A stretch of 64,000 nucleotides of DNA, taken from positions 124,001-188,000 of the forward strand of contig CAWBCO010000003.1 of assembly GCA_963787415.1 (NCBI GenBank), written 5' to 3'. This DNA comes from CAVUWL01 sp963787415. Its GTDB lineage: Bacteria > Actinomycetota > Thermoleophilia > Solirubrobacterales > 70-9. Every line of letters starts with the position of its first letter. Positions within the stretch are counted from its first letter, which is position 1. The position numbers and the translations under genes are program-made. Positions 34,785 to 43,765 of the stretch are shown here, piece by piece. The notes under the pieces are model-generated. The model had not been told where the DNA came from. It was given only the letters and a program-made list of their open reading frames with translations, and ran no database searches.

Positions 34785-35705
34785 TTAGGAGGCGGGCCTT
34801 CGCCCGGAAACGAGCAAGTTGTAGAAGAGCTCGGCAGGGAGATGGGGCTCCAGCAGGCGGGTGTCGACCTTCTGCAGGGCGATGTAGGAGCGAAAGGCAA
34901 AACGGCGCCAGGCAAAGGAGACCGATTGGGGCTCGGCCGTTGACTCGACCGTGCGCAGACCCCAGCCCCAGGCGTTTGCCAGGAGCTCCTCGCCTCCGAC
35001 ACGGGCTTCCTTGAAGTGGGCCTCAGCGAGTAGACGCCGCAGCTGAGCGGGGGCGAAGGCGTGGACGTCGACCTCGCTCTCCAGGGCATGGCCGTTTGAG
35101 AGCTCAGACTCCGGGACCGGGCGAGGGCGGGCGCGGAGCGCTCTGCGCCAAAGCGGGGCGATCAGTAATCCGGTGCGCTTTGGCAGCGTCGCAAGGCGGT
35201 CACCGTAGCGCGAGGGCTCCCCGGCGAAGGCGAGCAGGCCGCCCGGGCGCAGGACCCGGTGAAACTCCGCCAGCGCCCGCCGCAGGTCGGGGATGTGGTG
35301 AAGGATCGCGTGGCCAAAGACCAGGTCATAGCTCTGATCGGCAAACGGCAGTCGCTCGGCCTCGGTCACGACCGTCTCGACCTCAAGCCCCAGATCCACC
35401 GCGGTGCCCGCCAACCGGCTCAGCATCCCGGCCGAGATGTCGGTGGCTGTGAGTCGCTCGATCACCCCGAGTTGGAGCAGATTGAGTGAGAAATAACCTG
35501 TCCCCGAGCCGATCTCAAGGGCATCGCCGAAGCTGCTCAGCCGGGGCTCGCCGAGGGCCTTGGCGAGCTTCGCGCGGACCTGTGCTTGACCGGTCAGGCC
35601 AAAGTCGATGCCCCACTTGGCGTCATAGTCCTCAGCGGCCGCGTCGTGGTAGCGAGTGTTCACCTCTTTGATATGCGCGGGGGTCGCGTTTGGGGAGGCG
35701 GGCAC
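34785..35705 (-). CDS. class I SAM-dependent methyltransferase
   Basis: The product is 306 residues. The Methyltransf_11 fold is clear: motif I ALEIGSGTGYFSLNLLQLG, acidic loop TDISAGMLSRL, motif II region YDLVFGHAILHHIPDLRRAL and motif III LRPGGLLAFAGEP. A C-terminal domain of about 110 residues has no recognised family. The start resembles TRYHDAAAEDYDAKWGIDFG, common in ubiquinone/lipid-type methyltransferases. The stop codon lies at the IS5 target repeat. The substrate is unknown. Confidence 0.85.
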   Translation of the reverse strand: MPASPNATPAHIKEVNTRYHDAAAEDYDAKWGIDFGLTGQAQVRAKLAKALGEPRLSSFGDALEIGSGTGYFSLNLLQLGVIERLTATDISAGMLSRLAGTAVDLGLEVETVVTEAERLPFADQSYDLVFGHAILHHIPDLRRALAEFHRVLRPGGLLAFAGEPSRYGDRLATLPKRTGLLIAPLWRRALRARPRPVPESELSNGHALESEVDVHAFAPAQLRRLLAEAHFKEARVGGEELLANAWGWGLRTVESTAEPQSVSFAWRRFAFRSYIALQKVDTRLLEPHLPAELFYNLLVSGRRPAS

Positions 35706-35771
35706 GGGGTGCCAACTCTACGCAGAAAGGCGTAACGCACGGAGCAAAGGCCCCCACTACGGTCTTTGCCT

Positions 35772-36533
35772 GTGGGCGAGGAATACCTGCAGTTGAACCA
35801 GCCGCCGGGCGTCCCGGCGCTGCCTCTCACCGGAGAGCGGACCCTGCCCGACGTCCCCGAGGAGAATTATTGGTACCGGCGCCACCTCGTGGTCTATGAG
35901 TGGATAGCGAGGAGGGTCGCCGGAGCCCGGGTAATCGATATGGCCTGCGGAGAGGGCTACGGATCAAATCTGCTTGCCGGCGCCGCCGCGAGCGTGATCG
36001 GCGTCGATGCCAATCCCGCGGCCCATGAGCACGCACGCGCCCGCTACCGCGAGCCCAACCTGCGCTTTGAACGGGCCCTGATTGAGGCCTTCGCCGAGCC
36101 CTGCGATGCGATCGTCTTCTTGCAGACGATCGAGCACGTCAGAGACGCGGGAGCGATCCTCGATCACTTCAAGGCGATCCTCGGCCCGGGCGGGACCGCC
36201 TACATCTCAACCCCCAACCTGCTCACCCTGGCGCCCCCGGGAGCAGAGAAATCCGATAACCCCTGGCATCTGTATGAGTACCGCGCCGCAGAGTTTCGCC
36301 AACTCTGCGAGGCCCATTTCACCCAAGTGCAGGTGCTGGGGCTGTTTCACGCCCGCAAGCTGTGGGCCCACGAGCGAGCGATCGGGCTGGGTTGGGACGC
36401 GGTTCACCAAAGGCTGGGGCTGACGAAGCGCTTCTATCAGCGCTTTACCCCCGCGATCTCGACCTCTGATTTCGCTCTCCGCGAAGCCAACCTCGACGCC
36501 GCTTTGGATTTTCTCGCCGTCTGTCATGTCTGA
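35772..36533 (+). CDS. class I SAM-dependent methyltransferase
   Basis: The product is about 253 residues. GTG at 35772 or TTG at 35766 are both possible starts. Motif I VIDMACGEGYGSNLLAG, then VIGVDANPAAHEHARARY, motif II IVFLQTIEHVRDAGAILDHF and motif III GPGGTAYISTPN mark a Methyltransf_23-type enzyme. NPWHLYEYRAAEFRQLCEAHF is typical of small-molecule or sugar methyltransferases near polysaccharide genes. Its stop overlaps the start of the GH57 gene, so the two are co-transcribed. Confidence 0.85.
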   Translation: MGEEYLQLNQPPGVPALPLTGERTLPDVPEENYWYRRHLVVYEWIARRVAGARVIDMACGEGYGSNLLAGAAASVIGVDANPAAHEHARARYREPNLRFERALIEAFAEPCDAIVFLQTIEHVRDAGAILDHFKAILGPGGTAYISTPNLLTLAPPGAEKSDNPWHLYEYRAAEFRQLCEAHFTQVQVLGLFHARKLWAHERAIGLGWDAVHQRLGLTKRFYQRFTPAISTSDFALREANLDAALDFLAVCHV

Positions 36534-37935
36534 GCAGGGCGTCGGCGACCTGGCGATCGTTCTGCATAGCCACATGCCCTACGTGGAGGGCTTTGGGACC
36601 TATCCGTTTGGCGAGGAGTGGCTCTTTGACGCGGTGATTCGCTCCTACCTTCCTGTTTTGGAGATCGCCGAGCGGCTGACGCTGACGATCACCCCGGTGC
36701 TCGCCGATCAGCTCGAAGACGAAGGGACCCGCGAGCGCTTGCGCGAGTTCTTGCTCGACTGGAGAATCGGGGCGGCGGAGGCCGACCTGGCCGAGGTCGC
36801 GCCGGATTGCCGGGGGGCCTGTGAGGCCGAGTTGGCGCGCTACCGCCGGGCCCTGGCGCTCCTGGAGGAGGCTGGCTCCGATCCGCTTCGTGCCTTTGGG
36901 CAGGCGGCCGAGCAGGGGCGGGTCGCGCTGGCCGCCTCCGCCGCCACCCACGCCGTCTTGCCCTTGCTCGCCACCCGGGCGGGGCTGGACCTTCAGCTCG
37001 ACGCTGGAATCCGCTCACACCGGCGCCGGTTCGGATGGGGTGGGGGCTTTTGGTTACCGGAGTGCGCCTACGTCCCCGGCCTTGAGTCGCGCCTAGCCGA
37101 GCACGGGGTGAAATGGTTTTGCGTCGATCAGAGCGCTCACGAGCTGCCCTTGCAATCGCTTTGCCCTCTCGCAACCGATGCCGGCCCAGTGGCCCTGCCG
37201 ATCGATTGGGAGGCGGTCAGCTGGCTCTGGTCACTTGACGGCTATCCCTCCGATCCCGCCTATGCCCAGTTTGCGGGCAAGTCGCTGCGCGGGGTGCGGA
37301 TCTGGCGGGTCGGGGGAGGAGCATATGACCCCGCCGCCGCGGAGCTCGTCGCCGCCCAACAGGCGGAGGATTTCCTGGCCGCGATCGGCGCTCGGTTGGA
37401 CCGCTACAGGGCGCAGAGCGGTCGCCGCGGGTTGTTGGTTTTTGCGATCGACACCGAGCTGATCGGGCACTGGTGGTCGGAGGGACCGCTTTGGTTGCGC
37501 CGCGTGATCGCCGGCGCGGATCAGGCCGGCGTGCGGCTACTCACGGTTCCCCAGGCCCTCGCTGAGCACGAGCCGATTGCGCGACCGATGTTTGCCTCGA
37601 GCTGGGGCGAGGACAAGGACCTCGGCACCTGGGACTCCCCGCCGGTCGCCGATCTCACCTGGGGAGCGCGGAGGCTTGAGCTGCGCCTCCTGCGGGCGAT
37701 CGGCGCTGGGATCGGCGAAGCATCGGCCAAGCGCGCTGCGCGGGAGTTGCTCGCGACCCAGGCGAGTGACTGGGCATTCCTCGACAAGCGCGGGGAGGCG
37801 GGCGACTACGCCTACCAGCGTGCCACCGGTCACGCCGAGGCGATGCTTGAGGCCATAGACTCCGACGCACGCCCTGACCCGCGTATGCGAGCCCTCGCCC
37901 CGTACCTCAGCCTCTCGCCGCTCCTTCAACCTTGA
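36526..37935 (+). CDS. GH57 1,4-alpha-glucan branching enzyme-like protein
   Basis: The product is 469 residues. GH57 conserved regions are visible: VLHSHMPYVEGFG (region 1), GFWLPECAYVPG (region 3, with the catalytic nucleophile Glu) and FAIDTELIGHWWSEG (region 4, with the acid/base Asp). A C-terminal helical domain ends in the TSDWAF-like segment ATQASDWAFLDKRGEAGDYA, typical of the Thermus/Rv3031-type branching enzymes. It acts in glycogen or methylglucose-type polysaccharide synthesis. The stop overlaps the next glycosyltransferase start, as in Rv3031-Rv3032-like pairs. Confidence 0.9.
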   Translation: MSEQGVGDLAIVLHSHMPYVEGFGTYPFGEEWLFDAVIRSYLPVLEIAERLTLTITPVLADQLEDEGTRERLREFLLDWRIGAAEADLAEVAPDCRGACEAELARYRRALALLEEAGSDPLRAFGQAAEQGRVALAASAATHAVLPLLATRAGLDLQLDAGIRSHRRRFGWGGGFWLPECAYVPGLESRLAEHGVKWFCVDQSAHELPLQSLCPLATDAGPVALPIDWEAVSWLWSLDGYPSDPAYAQFAGKSLRGVRIWRVGGGAYDPAAAELVAAQQAEDFLAAIGARLDRYRAQSGRRGLLVFAIDTELIGHWWSEGPLWLRRVIAGADQAGVRLLTVPQALAEHEPIARPMFASSWGEDKDLGTWDSPPVADLTWGARRLELRLLRAIGAGIGEASAKRAARELLATQASDWAFLDKRGEAGDYAYQRATGHAEAMLEAIDSDARPDPRMRALAPYLSLSPLLQP

Positions 37936-39128
37936 CCCGCGTCCTCATCCTCTCCTGGGAGTATCCACCGCTGATCGAGGGCGGCCTTGCCCGCCACGTG
38001 CGAAAGCTCTCCGAGGCGCTGGTCGAGCTCGAGGTTGAGGTCCACGTCCTGACCCGCGGGGGAGAGGAGTCCCCGGCCGAAGAGCGCTCGGGCGGAGTTG
38101 CGATCCACCGCATCCGCGAGCCCAAGCGGCCCACCGATCTGGGCGAGTTCGTCGCCTGGGTGGAGCGGATGAACTCCGACATGCTGGCCGCCGGCGTCGA
38201 GCTCGGCGACCGCTATGCCTTTGACCTCGTCCACGGGCACGACTGGCTTGTCGCCAATGCCTGCGACCACCTCGCCAAGCGCTTTGGGGCGCCGCTCGTG
38301 ATGACGATTCACGCGACCGAGCACGGCCGCCACCAGGGCTGGGTCACCGAGCACCCGCAGACCTATATTCATGGGGTCGAGCGCTGGATCACCAATCGCT
38401 GCGAGGCGGTCATCGCCTGCTCCCATTACATGCGCGAGCAGATCGCCGACATCTTTGGGGTCGAGGAGGAGCGGGTGACGGTAATTCCCAACGGGATCGA
38501 TCCCGAAGACCTGCAGCCGCAGGACCCAGCCGAGCTGATCCGCCTGCGGGCCGAGTTCGCAGCCCCTGATCAAAAGCTCGTTTTGCTGATCGGCCGCCTC
38601 GTCTATGAGAAGGGGTTTCAGCTCGCCCTGGAGGCGATGCCAAAGATGATCGAGGCCGTGCCCGAGACCCGTTTTTTGGTCGCCGGCTCGGGGACCCATG
38701 AGGCCGAGCTGCACCGCCAGGCCGAGCAGCTCGGGCTGATGGAGTACGGCACCTTCTTGGGTTGGATCGGCGATGACGTCTTGCATTCGCTTTACCGGAT
38801 CGCCGATCTGACCGTGGTGCCGTCGATCTATGAGCCCTTTGGGCTGGTGGCGCTGGAGGCGATGGCCTCAGGGTGCCCCTGTATCGTCGCCGACACGGGC
38901 GGCCTGCGCGAGGTCGTACCCCACGAGGAGGCCGGCCTGCGCTTCCGCGCCCATGACCCCGATGCCTTGGCGGAGATGGCGATCCGTGTCCTCAGCGATG
39001 AGGAGCTCGGGCGCCGCCTCGTCGGCGAAGCCTATGAGCACGTGCGGCGCTTTGACTGGGGCGATGTCGCCGAGCAGACGGCCGCGGTCTACGCCGAGTT
39101 GGTCGGCGTCGATCTTGGTCGCGCCTGA
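37932..39128 (+). CDS. GT4 family glycosyltransferase (glycogen synthase-like)
   Basis: The product is 398 residues. The N-terminal Rossmann half opens LILSWEYPPLIEGGLARHV, the GT5/GT4 glycine loop. The C-terminal half has VIPNGIDPEDL, LIGRLVYEKGFQLALEAM and the E-x7-E nucleotide-sugar site PSIYEPFGLVALEAMASG. It is most like GT4 alpha-glucan synthases paired with GH57 branching enzymes. It overlaps the GH57 gene by four bases. An alpha-1,4-glucan elongating role from a nucleotide-glucose donor is inferred. A hairpin terminator follows immediately. Confidence 0.9.
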   Translation: MTRVLILSWEYPPLIEGGLARHVRKLSEALVELEVEVHVLTRGGEESPAEERSGGVAIHRIREPKRPTDLGEFVAWVERMNSDMLAAGVELGDRYAFDLVHGHDWLVANACDHLAKRFGAPLVMTIHATEHGRHQGWVTEHPQTYIHGVERWITNRCEAVIACSHYMREQIADIFGVEEERVTVIPNGIDPEDLQPQDPAELIRLRAEFAAPDQKLVLLIGRLVYEKGFQLALEAMPKMIEAVPETRFLVAGSGTHEAELHRQAEQLGLMEYGTFLGWIGDDVLHSLYRIADLTVVPSIYEPFGLVALEAMASGCPCIVADTGGLREVVPHEEAGLRFRAHDPDALAEMAIRVLSDEELGRRLVGEAYEHVRRFDWGDVAEQTAAVYAELVGVDLGRA

Positions 39129-39160
39129 GCACTCGGTCGGGGGTACTCAGACCGAGTGCT
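39128..39160. terminator. bidirectional hairpin between convergent genes
   Basis: A perfect 11-bp stem AGCACTCGGTC / GACCGAGTGCT with an 11-base loop spans the stop of the GT4 gene and the stop of the convergent ABC-2 fragment. It can terminate transcription from both sides. There is no U-tract on either strand. Confidence 0.7.
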
Positions 39161-39659
39161 GGTAGGTGCGAAAGGCGCGGGTCGCAAAGCCGGCGCAGAT
39201 CACCCCGAAGGCCAAGAGCATGCCTCCCTTGGTCGCGATTGAGCCCTGGTCGGGGGAGGCTGAGACCGCGGCTCGCCCAGCTTCGACCGCCCAGTTGAGG
39301 GGGTTGTAGTTTGCGACGGTCTGCATCCACCCCGGCATCAGGCTCTTTTGCATGAAGGGCATGAAGGAGAAGGGCAGGAGGAGGAACTGGACGGTGGTGA
39401 TCAGCCTCACCTCGCGACGGACGAGTAATGCCAAACCGATCGATAGACAGCCGAAGGCCGACCCGACCAGGACCGAGACAACGATCAACACCACGACCCC
39501 CGCGACGCTGTTGTCAAAGGAGGCGCCGACGATCAAGGCTAGGCCGATGATGATCAGCGACTGGATCGAGGTCGTCAGGGCGCCCGAGATGAGCCTCCCC
39601 GAGATCAGCGAGGAGCGAGCGTCGCACCGGGGAGACCAGGAAGCGATCAACGACGCCAC
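39147..39659 (-). pseudogene. ABC-2 type permease, 5'-truncated remnant
   Basis: About 150 residues of an ABC-2 exporter permease remain: SSLISGRLISGALTTSIQSL, several TM helices, and the family motif FLLLPFSFMPFMQKSLMPGWMQTVANYNPLNWAVE (given here by its ends). The N-terminal third is missing, including the first TM helix. The residues before SSLISGR appear shifted from the expected RFLVSPVRR frame near 39615. The truncated end abuts the acyltransferase gene, and no partner ATPase is nearby. This is a broken relic of a drug or polysaccharide exporter. Confidence 0.8.
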
Positions 39660-39677
39660 GCGGCGGAGATTCGCGCC

Positions 39678-40355
39678 TCACTCGCCGACGGCTCTCTCGG
39701 CTAGCTCGCCGGGCGCCAGGGTGGTTGCGGCGCCTGGATCGGGCTCCACCGGGTTGGGCCAGCGAAGCTCTCGCGGCACCTCTCGCATCCTGATCACCCG
39801 CGCTGGCACCCCGGCCACCACGGAGTTGGCCGGAACGTCCTTGGTGACGACGGCGCCGGTTCCGACTATCGAGTTATCCCCGACTCTGACGCCGCGCAGG
39901 ATGCAGGCGCCGTAACCAATCCAGACGTTGGAGCCGACCTCGACGTCGCGCTTGTAGATGCCCTGCACTCGGATTGGCCGCTCGATCTCAACGACGCCGT
40001 GGTCGAAGTCGATGAACATCGCCCGGTCAGCGATCACGCACTGCTCTCCGATTCGAACCTTCTGATAGGCCGAGATCGTGCACTCCTGCCCGATCACGGT
40101 TTTGTCGCCGATTTCGACAACGCCCTCGTGGCAGCGAATCTTTGAGCGATCGCCGATCCAAACGAAGCGGCCAAAGCGGATCTCGCCGCTGCGACCAATC
40201 TGCAGTTCAAGCCCCCGTCCGAGGAAGAGCATGCCCGTCGTGCGCCAGCGCCTCCCTGCTCGGGTCAGGTATCGACGCCAAAGGTAGCGCCAGAGGAGGC
40301 GCCCGTAGCGGGAGTTGAGCATTCCACGATCGGCGAAGAAGCGAAGCGAGCGCAT
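39678..40355 (-). CDS. left-handed beta-helix (hexapeptide) acyltransferase
   Basis: The product is 225 residues from the ATG at 40355; a longer GTG-type start at 40385 touches the divergent MeaB gene. Hexapeptide repeats are visible (IGDRSKIRCHEGVVEIGDKT, VGSNVWIGYGACILRGVRVG, then DNSIVGTGAVVTKDVPANSV). The catalytic His lies in FIDFDHGV. The WbbJ/NodL-type family O-acetylates sugars. A basic, Arg-rich N-terminus precedes the helix. It is probably part of surface polysaccharide modification with the neighbouring glycosyl and methyl transferases. Confidence 0.85.
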   Translation of the reverse strand: MRSLRFFADRGMLNSRYGRLLWRYLWRRYLTRAGRRWRTTGMLFLGRGLELQIGRSGEIRFGRFVWIGDRSKIRCHEGVVEIGDKTVIGQECTISAYQKVRIGEQCVIADRAMFIDFDHGVVEIERPIRVQGIYKRDVEVGSNVWIGYGACILRGVRVGDNSIVGTGAVVTKDVPANSVVAGVPARVIRMREVPRELRWPNPVEPDPGAATTLAPGELAERAVGE

Positions 40356-40384
40356 GCGGCGCCGGACTCTAGACTGAGCGCCCA

Positions 40385-41347
40385 ATGCCCGGCGCCGCTA
40401 AATCCGCCTCCTTGGCCGAGCGGCTGATTGCCGGTGACAAGCGAGCCCTTGCTCGCGCGATCACTCTGATCGAGTCCGATGACCCTGCCGGCTGGGAGCT
40501 GGTTCGCGAGATCTACCCGCGCACCGGTGAGGCGCGGATCGTTGGCTTCACCGGGCCCCCCGGAGTCGGCAAGAGCACCCTGATCGGGGCGCTCACCGGC
40601 GAGCTCCGCAAGGCCGAGCGCCAGGTCGCGGTGCTCTCGATCGATCCCTCCAGCCCCTTCACCCGCGGCGCTTTGCTCGGCGATCGCATCCGGCTGACCG
40701 AGCACTTTCTCGATCCCGGGGTCTTCATCCGCTCGATGGCCTCGCGCGGCGCCCTCGGCGGGCTCTCTGAGGCAGCTCTGCAGGTTGCTTTGGCGATGGA
40801 CGCGGCGGGCAAAGACGACGTTCTGATCGAGACGGTCGGCGTCGGTCAGGCCGAGATCGACATCGTCGATCACGCCGACACAATCGTGCTGGCGCTGATG
40901 CCGGGTTCGGGGGACTCGGTCCAGGCGCTTAAGGCAGGGGTGATGGAGATCCCCGACATCATCGTCGTCAATAAGGCCGATCACCCGATGACCGAAACAA
41001 TGGTTCGCGAGGTGCGCGGTGTCTTGGCCCTCTCCCATGACTCCGACGGCTGGCGGGTGCCGATCCTGCGCACAGAGGCGACCCGCGGGGAGGGTGTGGC
41101 CGAGCTTTTGGCGCAGATCGATAAGCATCGATCCCAGATCGAGGCCGAGGGTACGCTCGAGTTGCGCCGGGCCAGAAACCTGCGCAACGAGGTTTTGGGG
41201 ATCGCCTCGGCGAGGATGCAGCGTCGGCTTGAAACGACGGTTGCCGATGATCCAGAGACCGTGGAGTTGATGGAGCGGGTGGTGCGGCGCGAGCTGGACC
41301 CAGCCAGCGCCGCCAGCCGCCTGCTTGAGGCCCAGACCGATGGTTGA
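40385..41347 (+). CDS. meaB: MeaB/ArgK-type G3E GTPase, mutase chaperone
   Basis: The product is 320 residues. The P-loop GFTGPPGVGKSTLIGAL lies at about residues 54-70. SIDPSSPFTRGALLGDRIRL, a switch ETVGVGQAEIDIVD and the base-recognition VVNKADHP follow. The C-terminal dimerisation arm is present. MeaB proteins gate B12 loading and protect acyl-CoA mutases from inactivation. The matching mutase subunits are 12 kb away at 52865-54956. A small PRC-barrel-like gene overlaps the stop. Confidence 0.93.
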   Translation: MPGAAKSASLAERLIAGDKRALARAITLIESDDPAGWELVREIYPRTGEARIVGFTGPPGVGKSTLIGALTGELRKAERQVAVLSIDPSSPFTRGALLGDRIRLTEHFLDPGVFIRSMASRGALGGLSEAALQVALAMDAAGKDDVLIETVGVGQAEIDIVDHADTIVLALMPGSGDSVQALKAGVMEIPDIIVVNKADHPMTETMVREVRGVLALSHDSDGWRVPILRTEATRGEGVAELLAQIDKHRSQIEAEGTLELRRARNLRNEVLGIASARMQRRLETTVADDPETVELMERVVRRELDPASAASRLLEAQTDG

Positions 41348-41744
41348 GGAGCCCACGGCCCCCCCACCGACTGAGGCCGAGGCGCTCAGCTGGAGCGGCT
41401 TTGCCCTTGAGGAGATCGGCGGCGCTGCGCTTGGCAAGGTCGATGGCTTCTTCAGCGATGCTCTCAGCGGGGAGCCAACCTGGCTGGTTGCAAGGCTGGG
41501 CCGCAGGCGCACCAGGGTGGTCGCCGTTCCGATCCGCGACTGCGCCGGGGGAGGCGGCCACGTCTGGGTCGCTCACGACGCCGCGGCGATCGCCAGCGCT
41601 CCGGTGGTCGAGCCGAGCCGTCCGCTGCTGCGCGAGCACGAGCTCGCGATATGTGCTCATTTTGGGATCAGCGAGAAGGTCGGCCGCGGAGCCGAAGTCG
41701 CGCCACGCCCGAGCGCGACGATTACCTCAACCGCGATGCGCTGA
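41340..41744 (+). CDS. PRC-barrel-like protein
   Basis: The product is 134 residues from the ATG at 41340, overlapping the meaB stop. The segment LGKVDGFFSDALSGEPTWLVARLGRRRTRVVAVPI resembles a PRC-barrel (given by its core KVDGFFSD and EPTWLVARLG). VWVAHDAAAIASAPVV and LREHELAICAHFG follow. The C-terminus is Arg/Thr-rich. There is no TM segment or signal peptide. PRC-barrels occur in stress-response and RNA-processing proteins. The role here is not known. Confidence 0.7.
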   Translation: MVEEPTAPPPTEAEALSWSGFALEEIGGAALGKVDGFFSDALSGEPTWLVARLGRRRTRVVAVPIRDCAGGGGHVWVAHDAAAIASAPVVEPSRPLLREHELAICAHFGISEKVGRGAEVAPRPSATITSTAMR

Positions 41745-41988
41745 GTCCTCGGCGCCCGCCTGCCTCGTTGCGGATTGCGCCCGGTGGCGGTTGGGCGCTC
41801 GCTGCTTGATCTCTGCAGAGGATCGGGGTGGCGGTTGCGCGACTTGCCATCGCGGCGCAGCAGCGGGCAAACGGTGATCGCCGGGCCGCGGAACGGCCTT
41901 CAGAGCATTGCCAATCTTCGTTGCGCAAAAAGCAACTGAACCGCGCGCCGTCATCTTCTCGTAATGCCTTCGTGGAAAGGTTTGTGCG

Positions 41989-43743
41989 ATGGCGCTCCTA
42001 ATGCTCTTTGGGTTCATCGCCGGGGCGGCGACAGCGGTCTCGCCCTGCGTCTTGCCGGTCTTGCCGATTGCGCTTTCGGCTGGGGCCACCGGCGGCCACC
42101 GCCGACCGCTTGGGATCGTCGTTGGGTTGGCGGTCTCCTTCACCTTTGCGATCGTCGTCTTGGTCTACCTGATCGCCGCGCTCGGCCTGCCCGATGACCT
42201 CTTGCGCAAGCTGGCGATCGTCGTCTTGATCGCCTTTGGGATCACCCTGATGATCCCGCCGCTCGCCGCGCGAGTTGAGGCCTGGCTCAGTCGCTTCGCC
42301 AACCGCGCCGGGGGAGCGGGCAGGGGCGGTGATGGCTTTTGGTCAGGAACAGCGGTGGGAGCCAGCCTCGGCTTTGTCTATGCCCCCTGTGCGGGCCCGA
42401 TCCTCGCCGGGGTGATCACGGTATCGGCCTCCCAGACCTTCACGCTGGGGCGCCTCGCGGTGGCCTTCAGCTACGGAATCGGCTCCGCCGTTGTCCTTTA
42501 CTTCCTGATGCTGGGTGGTCGCCGCGTGGTCGCACCGTTGAGAAGGCGCGGCGCCGGCCTGCAGGTGGCGATGGGGGCGGTGATGGTCCTCGTCGCGGTG
42601 GCGATGCTGCAGAACTACGACGTGCGCTTTGAGAACGCGATTGCCACCGGGCTGCCCTCCTTCCTGATCATGCCCGCCCATGGCCTGGAAGACCGCACAG
42701 CGGCGCGCAGCGCCCTGGCCGAAGTCCGCGGGGAAGCCGCTCACGGGGTCGGCGGGAGGGCGGTGAGCGCGCCCCAGCCAGTCGATGACCCGGCCGGACA
42801 TCTGCGCCTCCCGGTGCTCGGCAGGGCACCCGAATTCGTCGATACCCAACAGTGGTTCAACACCCCCGGGAATCGGCCACTGACCCTGAGTGGCCTGCGC
42901 GGCCGGGTCGTCTTGGTCGACTTCTGGACCTACAGCTGCATCAACTGCCTGCGCACGCTCCCCTACCTGAAGGCCTGGGACGCGCGCTACCGCAAGGACG
43001 GGCTGACCATCATCGGCGTCCACACCCCCGAGTTCCCCTTCGAGCACTCCGCAAGCAACGTAGCCGAAGCGATCCAACGAAATGGGCTGCGCTATCCGGT
43101 CGTCCAAGACAACGACTACGGAACCTGGAACGCCTACGGCAATCAGTACTGGCCGGCCGAGTACTTCATCGACGCCAACGGCGACGTTCGCTATGTCGAC
43201 TTCGGCGAAGGTAGCTATGCAAAGAAGGAACAGGTGATTCGCGAGCTGTTGACCGAAGCCGGCTATCAGGTTTCAGCCAAGAAAACCAAGGTCCACGCGG
43301 TGGAACCTTCGGAGGGGGTGACGACGCCGGAGACCTATCTCGGGGCCGCCCGCGCCGAACGCTTCACCAACCCGATGCTCTCCCCAGGTGGTCACGATTT
43401 CGGTACCCCTCCCGCCCCCGGTGCGAATGAATTCGCCTACCACGGGCGCTGGAGGATCGGCCTGCATGCGGTTACCGCAGAGGGCGGTTCGCTCGACCTC
43501 AACTTCGGCGCCCGCCGGGTTTACCTGGTGCTCGGTTCCCCGGCGAAGCCTCACCGGATGCGGGTCCTGCTCAACGGCCATCCGATCCCCAATCGCCTTG
43601 CCGGTGCCGACGTCCATAACGGCGTCGTCACGGTTTCCGCACAGCGCCTCTATGAACTGGTTGACCTGCCGAGGGTCGCTGACCAGGTCTTGACCCTGAT
43701 CCCCGAAAGGGGGGTGATGGGCTATGCCTTCACATTCGGGTAG
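41989..43743 (+). CDS. DipZ-like CcdA-thioredoxin-CBM fusion
   Basis: The product is 584 residues in three parts. Residues 1-210 are a CcdA/DsbD transmembrane domain with paired cysteines in AVSPCVLPVLP and VYAPCAGPIL. Residues about 290-440 are an exported thioredoxin/TlpA domain with an active site in DFWTYSCINCLRTLPYL. Residues about 450-584 are a beta-rich C-terminal domain (GRWRIGLHAVTAEGGS, then RVYLVLGS), as in mycobacterial DipZ. It carries electrons from cytoplasmic thioredoxin to extracytoplasmic thiols. About 240 gene-free bases precede it. Confidence 0.92.
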   Translation: MALLMLFGFIAGAATAVSPCVLPVLPIALSAGATGGHRRPLGIVVGLAVSFTFAIVVLVYLIAALGLPDDLLRKLAIVVLIAFGITLMIPPLAARVEAWLSRFANRAGGAGRGGDGFWSGTAVGASLGFVYAPCAGPILAGVITVSASQTFTLGRLAVAFSYGIGSAVVLYFLMLGGRRVVAPLRRRGAGLQVAMGAVMVLVAVAMLQNYDVRFENAIATGLPSFLIMPAHGLEDRTAARSALAEVRGEAAHGVGGRAVSAPQPVDDPAGHLRLPVLGRAPEFVDTQQWFNTPGNRPLTLSGLRGRVVLVDFWTYSCINCLRTLPYLKAWDARYRKDGLTIIGVHTPEFPFEHSASNVAEAIQRNGLRYPVVQDNDYGTWNAYGNQYWPAEYFIDANGDVRYVDFGEGSYAKKEQVIRELLTEAGYQVSAKKTKVHAVEPSEGVTTPETYLGAARAERFTNPMLSPGGHDFGTPPAPGANEFAYHGRWRIGLHAVTAEGGSLDLNFGARRVYLVLGSPAKPHRMRVLLNGHPIPNRLAGADVHNGVVTVSAQRLYELVDLPRVADQVLTLIPERGVMGYAFTFG

Positions 43744-43765
43744 GCAAACGGCGACAATCGCTGTG

